Below, piece by piece: positions 63,067 to 64,000 of a stretch of 64,000 nucleotides of DNA. Position 1 is the first letter of the stretch. The number at the start of each line of letters is the position of its first letter. The translations under genes were made by a program, and so were the position numbers. Below the pieces are notes generated by a model. It ran no database searches and was not told the origin of the DNA. It worked only from the letters and a program-made list of their open reading frames with translations. The stretch is from Clostridiales bacterium (GTDB lineage Bacteria > Bacillota > Clostridia > Christensenellales > Aristaeellaceae). The DNA is taken from contig SFIM01000016.1 in NCBI GenBank assembly GCA_004556155.1, positions 1-64,000 on the forward strand. Reading direction: 5' to 3'.

Positions 63067-63183
63067 GGCGAAAACAGCGCGCCGTAATCCATAAACCGGC
63101 AGGCATTTTTCGCGTAATACGCAGTTCTCTGCTATTTTACCAGCTTTCGGGACGAATGGCAAGATGGAATATGTACGATCATA

Positions 63184-63225
63184 TAAAGAAAACGCACATT
63201 CTCCGATCAATCGAAGAATGCGCGT
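63184..63225 (-). terminator. Terminator of the cystatin-like gene
   Basis: On the minus strand ACGCGCATTCTTCGA and TCGGAGAATGTGCGT pair with few mismatches, followed by TTTTCTTTA. Confidence 0.8.
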
Positions 63226-63242
63226 CGGTACGTTTGAAGGGC

Positions 63243-63629
63243 TTACTCAGCAACGGGCTCCTGGATGGAGAAGGTGATGTCCTCCACGCGCGCCAGCTCG
63301 CACGCGCCCTCGATGTTCTGGTACACATACACCAGCGCGTAGGTGGGCTGCGCATCGGGATAAACCACGGTCAGGCGGCACAGCAGGCAGTAATTCATGC
63401 CGGCAACCACCTGGCTGGCCAGCAGGGCGATGGGCTCATAGACGCAGCCGGTCAGCCCCTCGACGGCCTTGCTGAAGGCGTCCAGCACCTCCTGGGGGAT
63501 ATCGGCGGGGTCCCCGGTGTTGACGCTCCAGCCGCTGACACTCGGCGCGGGCGCTTCAGCCAGGGCGGGAACGCAGGAGAGGGCAAACAGCATCAGGGTC
63601 AGCATTGCGCAAAGCAGCTTCTTCATCAT
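63243..63629 (-). CDS. Secreted cystatin-like protein
   Basis: A 128-residue protein with a Sec signal (MMKKLLCAMLTLMLFALSCV, cleavage near ALA-EA). The mature part follows the type-1 cystatin layout: a Gly near the start (SGW), a helix (PQEVLDAFSKAVEGL), then the inhibitory loop SQVVAGMNYCLLC and a strand RLTVVYPD...YALVYVYQ. QVVAG followed by x-N-Y is the exact papain-blocking loop of stefins. A cysteine-protease inhibitor role is inferred from this. Two cysteines after the loop differ from stefins. The start is uncertain between 63638, 63629 and 63626, with no strong ribosome site. Confidence 0.75.
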   Translation of the reverse strand: MMKKLLCAMLTLMLFALSCVPALAEAPAPSVSGWSVNTGDPADIPQEVLDAFSKAVEGLTGCVYEPIALLASQVVAGMNYCLLCRLTVVYPDAQPTYALVYVYQNIEGACELARVEDITFSIQEPVAE

Positions 63630-63735
63630 TAGAATCACGCATCTTTTCTTCTTTTGCAGCGCCTGAGCGCTTACATCCTGTTAGACGGGCGCGCGGATGG
63701 CAGGTTCCGCATTTTCTAAAATTTTTAACGCCCTT

Positions 63736-64000
63736 TTAACGCCCTACGCGCACCTGGTCCACTGCGCGGTTGCGCATTAGCTCCACCGGATGCGGCGCCA
63801 GCTCCACGCGGAAATCCTGCCCCGTGCGGCGGATATGCTCCGCCACCACTGCATGGCTGGGCACGCGCATCACATCGGGGTTCATGCGCTTCTGATAGCG
63901 AAAGAAATCCGCGCCGTTGGGCAGCACGCCTACGGGCAGGCGCTGGCCGCGCCGCAGGGTAACGCCTACCATGCGCAGCGCGCCGCGGATATAGCCCTTG
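63736..64000 (-). CDS. Partial gene, unknown function, runs off the right edge
   Basis: The minus-strand frame is open to the window end and stops at 63736, so only the last 87 or so residues are visible. They are basic (GVTLRRGQRLPVGVLPNG, HAVVAEHIRRTG) with no motif I can name. An ATG at 63970-63972 is in frame, but codons continue upstream, so the true start is probably outside. Confidence 0.5.
   Translation of the reverse strand, partial: KGYIRGALRMVGVTLRRGQRLPVGVLPNGADFFRYQKRMNPDVMRVPSHAVVAEHIRRTGQDFRVELAPHPVELMRNRAVDQVRVGR

Overview
The window looks like chromosome from a GC-rich member of the Clostridia (Bacillota). Supporting signs are good Shine-Dalgarno sites, consensus sigma-A promoters (TTGACA-17-TATAAT types), a Bacillota-type PurR repressor, an Mg2+ M-box leader before mgtE, tig-clpP-clpX order, DUF4044/DUF2975/DUF4173 proteins, TSCPD and YtvI-like genes, and a BceAB-type peptide transporter. 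Several secreted proteins have short Sec signals ending in A-x-A followed by E or EG. That style reminds me of gut Christensenellales-like lineages, but this placement is only an inference. No phage, CRISPR array or intact insertion sequence is visible.

Layout. 0.25-1 kb: tRNA-Thr and a GNAT gene. 1-6.2 kb (minus): an operon PAP2 phosphatase, flippase-like membrane protein, pssA, psd, sdaAA, nagA, which joins phosphatidylethanolamine synthesis to serine breakdown. 6.4-9.2 kb: pth and purR (minus) diverge from pyrE and sdaAB (plus). 9.3-13 kb: a small XRE regulator, an M-box riboswitch, mgtE, a GNAT gene and a HAD phosphatase. 13-18.4 kb: gyrB and gyrA with a secreted-protein gene inserted between them. 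18.5-21.4 kb: a BceAB-type exporter with a BceR-like box. 21.4-26.4 kb: a membrane protein, a large secreted protein, a two-component system and an HPr-like protein. 26.6-32.5 kb: LysR, sugar-phosphate isomerase, a lone holin, a PPC-domain protein, an ABC-F ATPase and LacI.

32.9-38.3 kb: a small orphan protein, a secreted FMN/FAD reductase behind a TetR-type operator, murA, a J-domain/TPR protein and a YtvI-like permease. 38.5-43.9 kb: a sugar-type ABC importer with an EEP-family hydrolase, divergent from a DeoR regulator. 43.9-55.8 kb: an accessory stretch with four frame-disrupted loci: a roughly 1,800-codon MucBP/SH3b surface protein, a decayed two-component system, a glycine-repeat secreted protein and an EFR1-type ferredoxin. 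Intact Nudix, GNAT, TSCPD, DUF4044, DUF2975, XRE and DUF4173 genes lie among them. 56-60.2 kb: tig-clpP-clpX and udk. 60.2-64 kb: isomerase with an FAD oxidoreductase, a secreted cystatin-like protein, and a gene running off the right edge.

The items most worth following are the secreted cystatin-like protein with an exact QVVAG loop, the surface-protein repeat array broken by two shortened units, the glycine-repeat secreted protein with an out-of-frame tail, the 27-codon leader ORF between the M-box and mgtE, and the secreted reductase under an apparent TetR operator. All coordinates, alignments and motif calls were made by eye. No database search was run.
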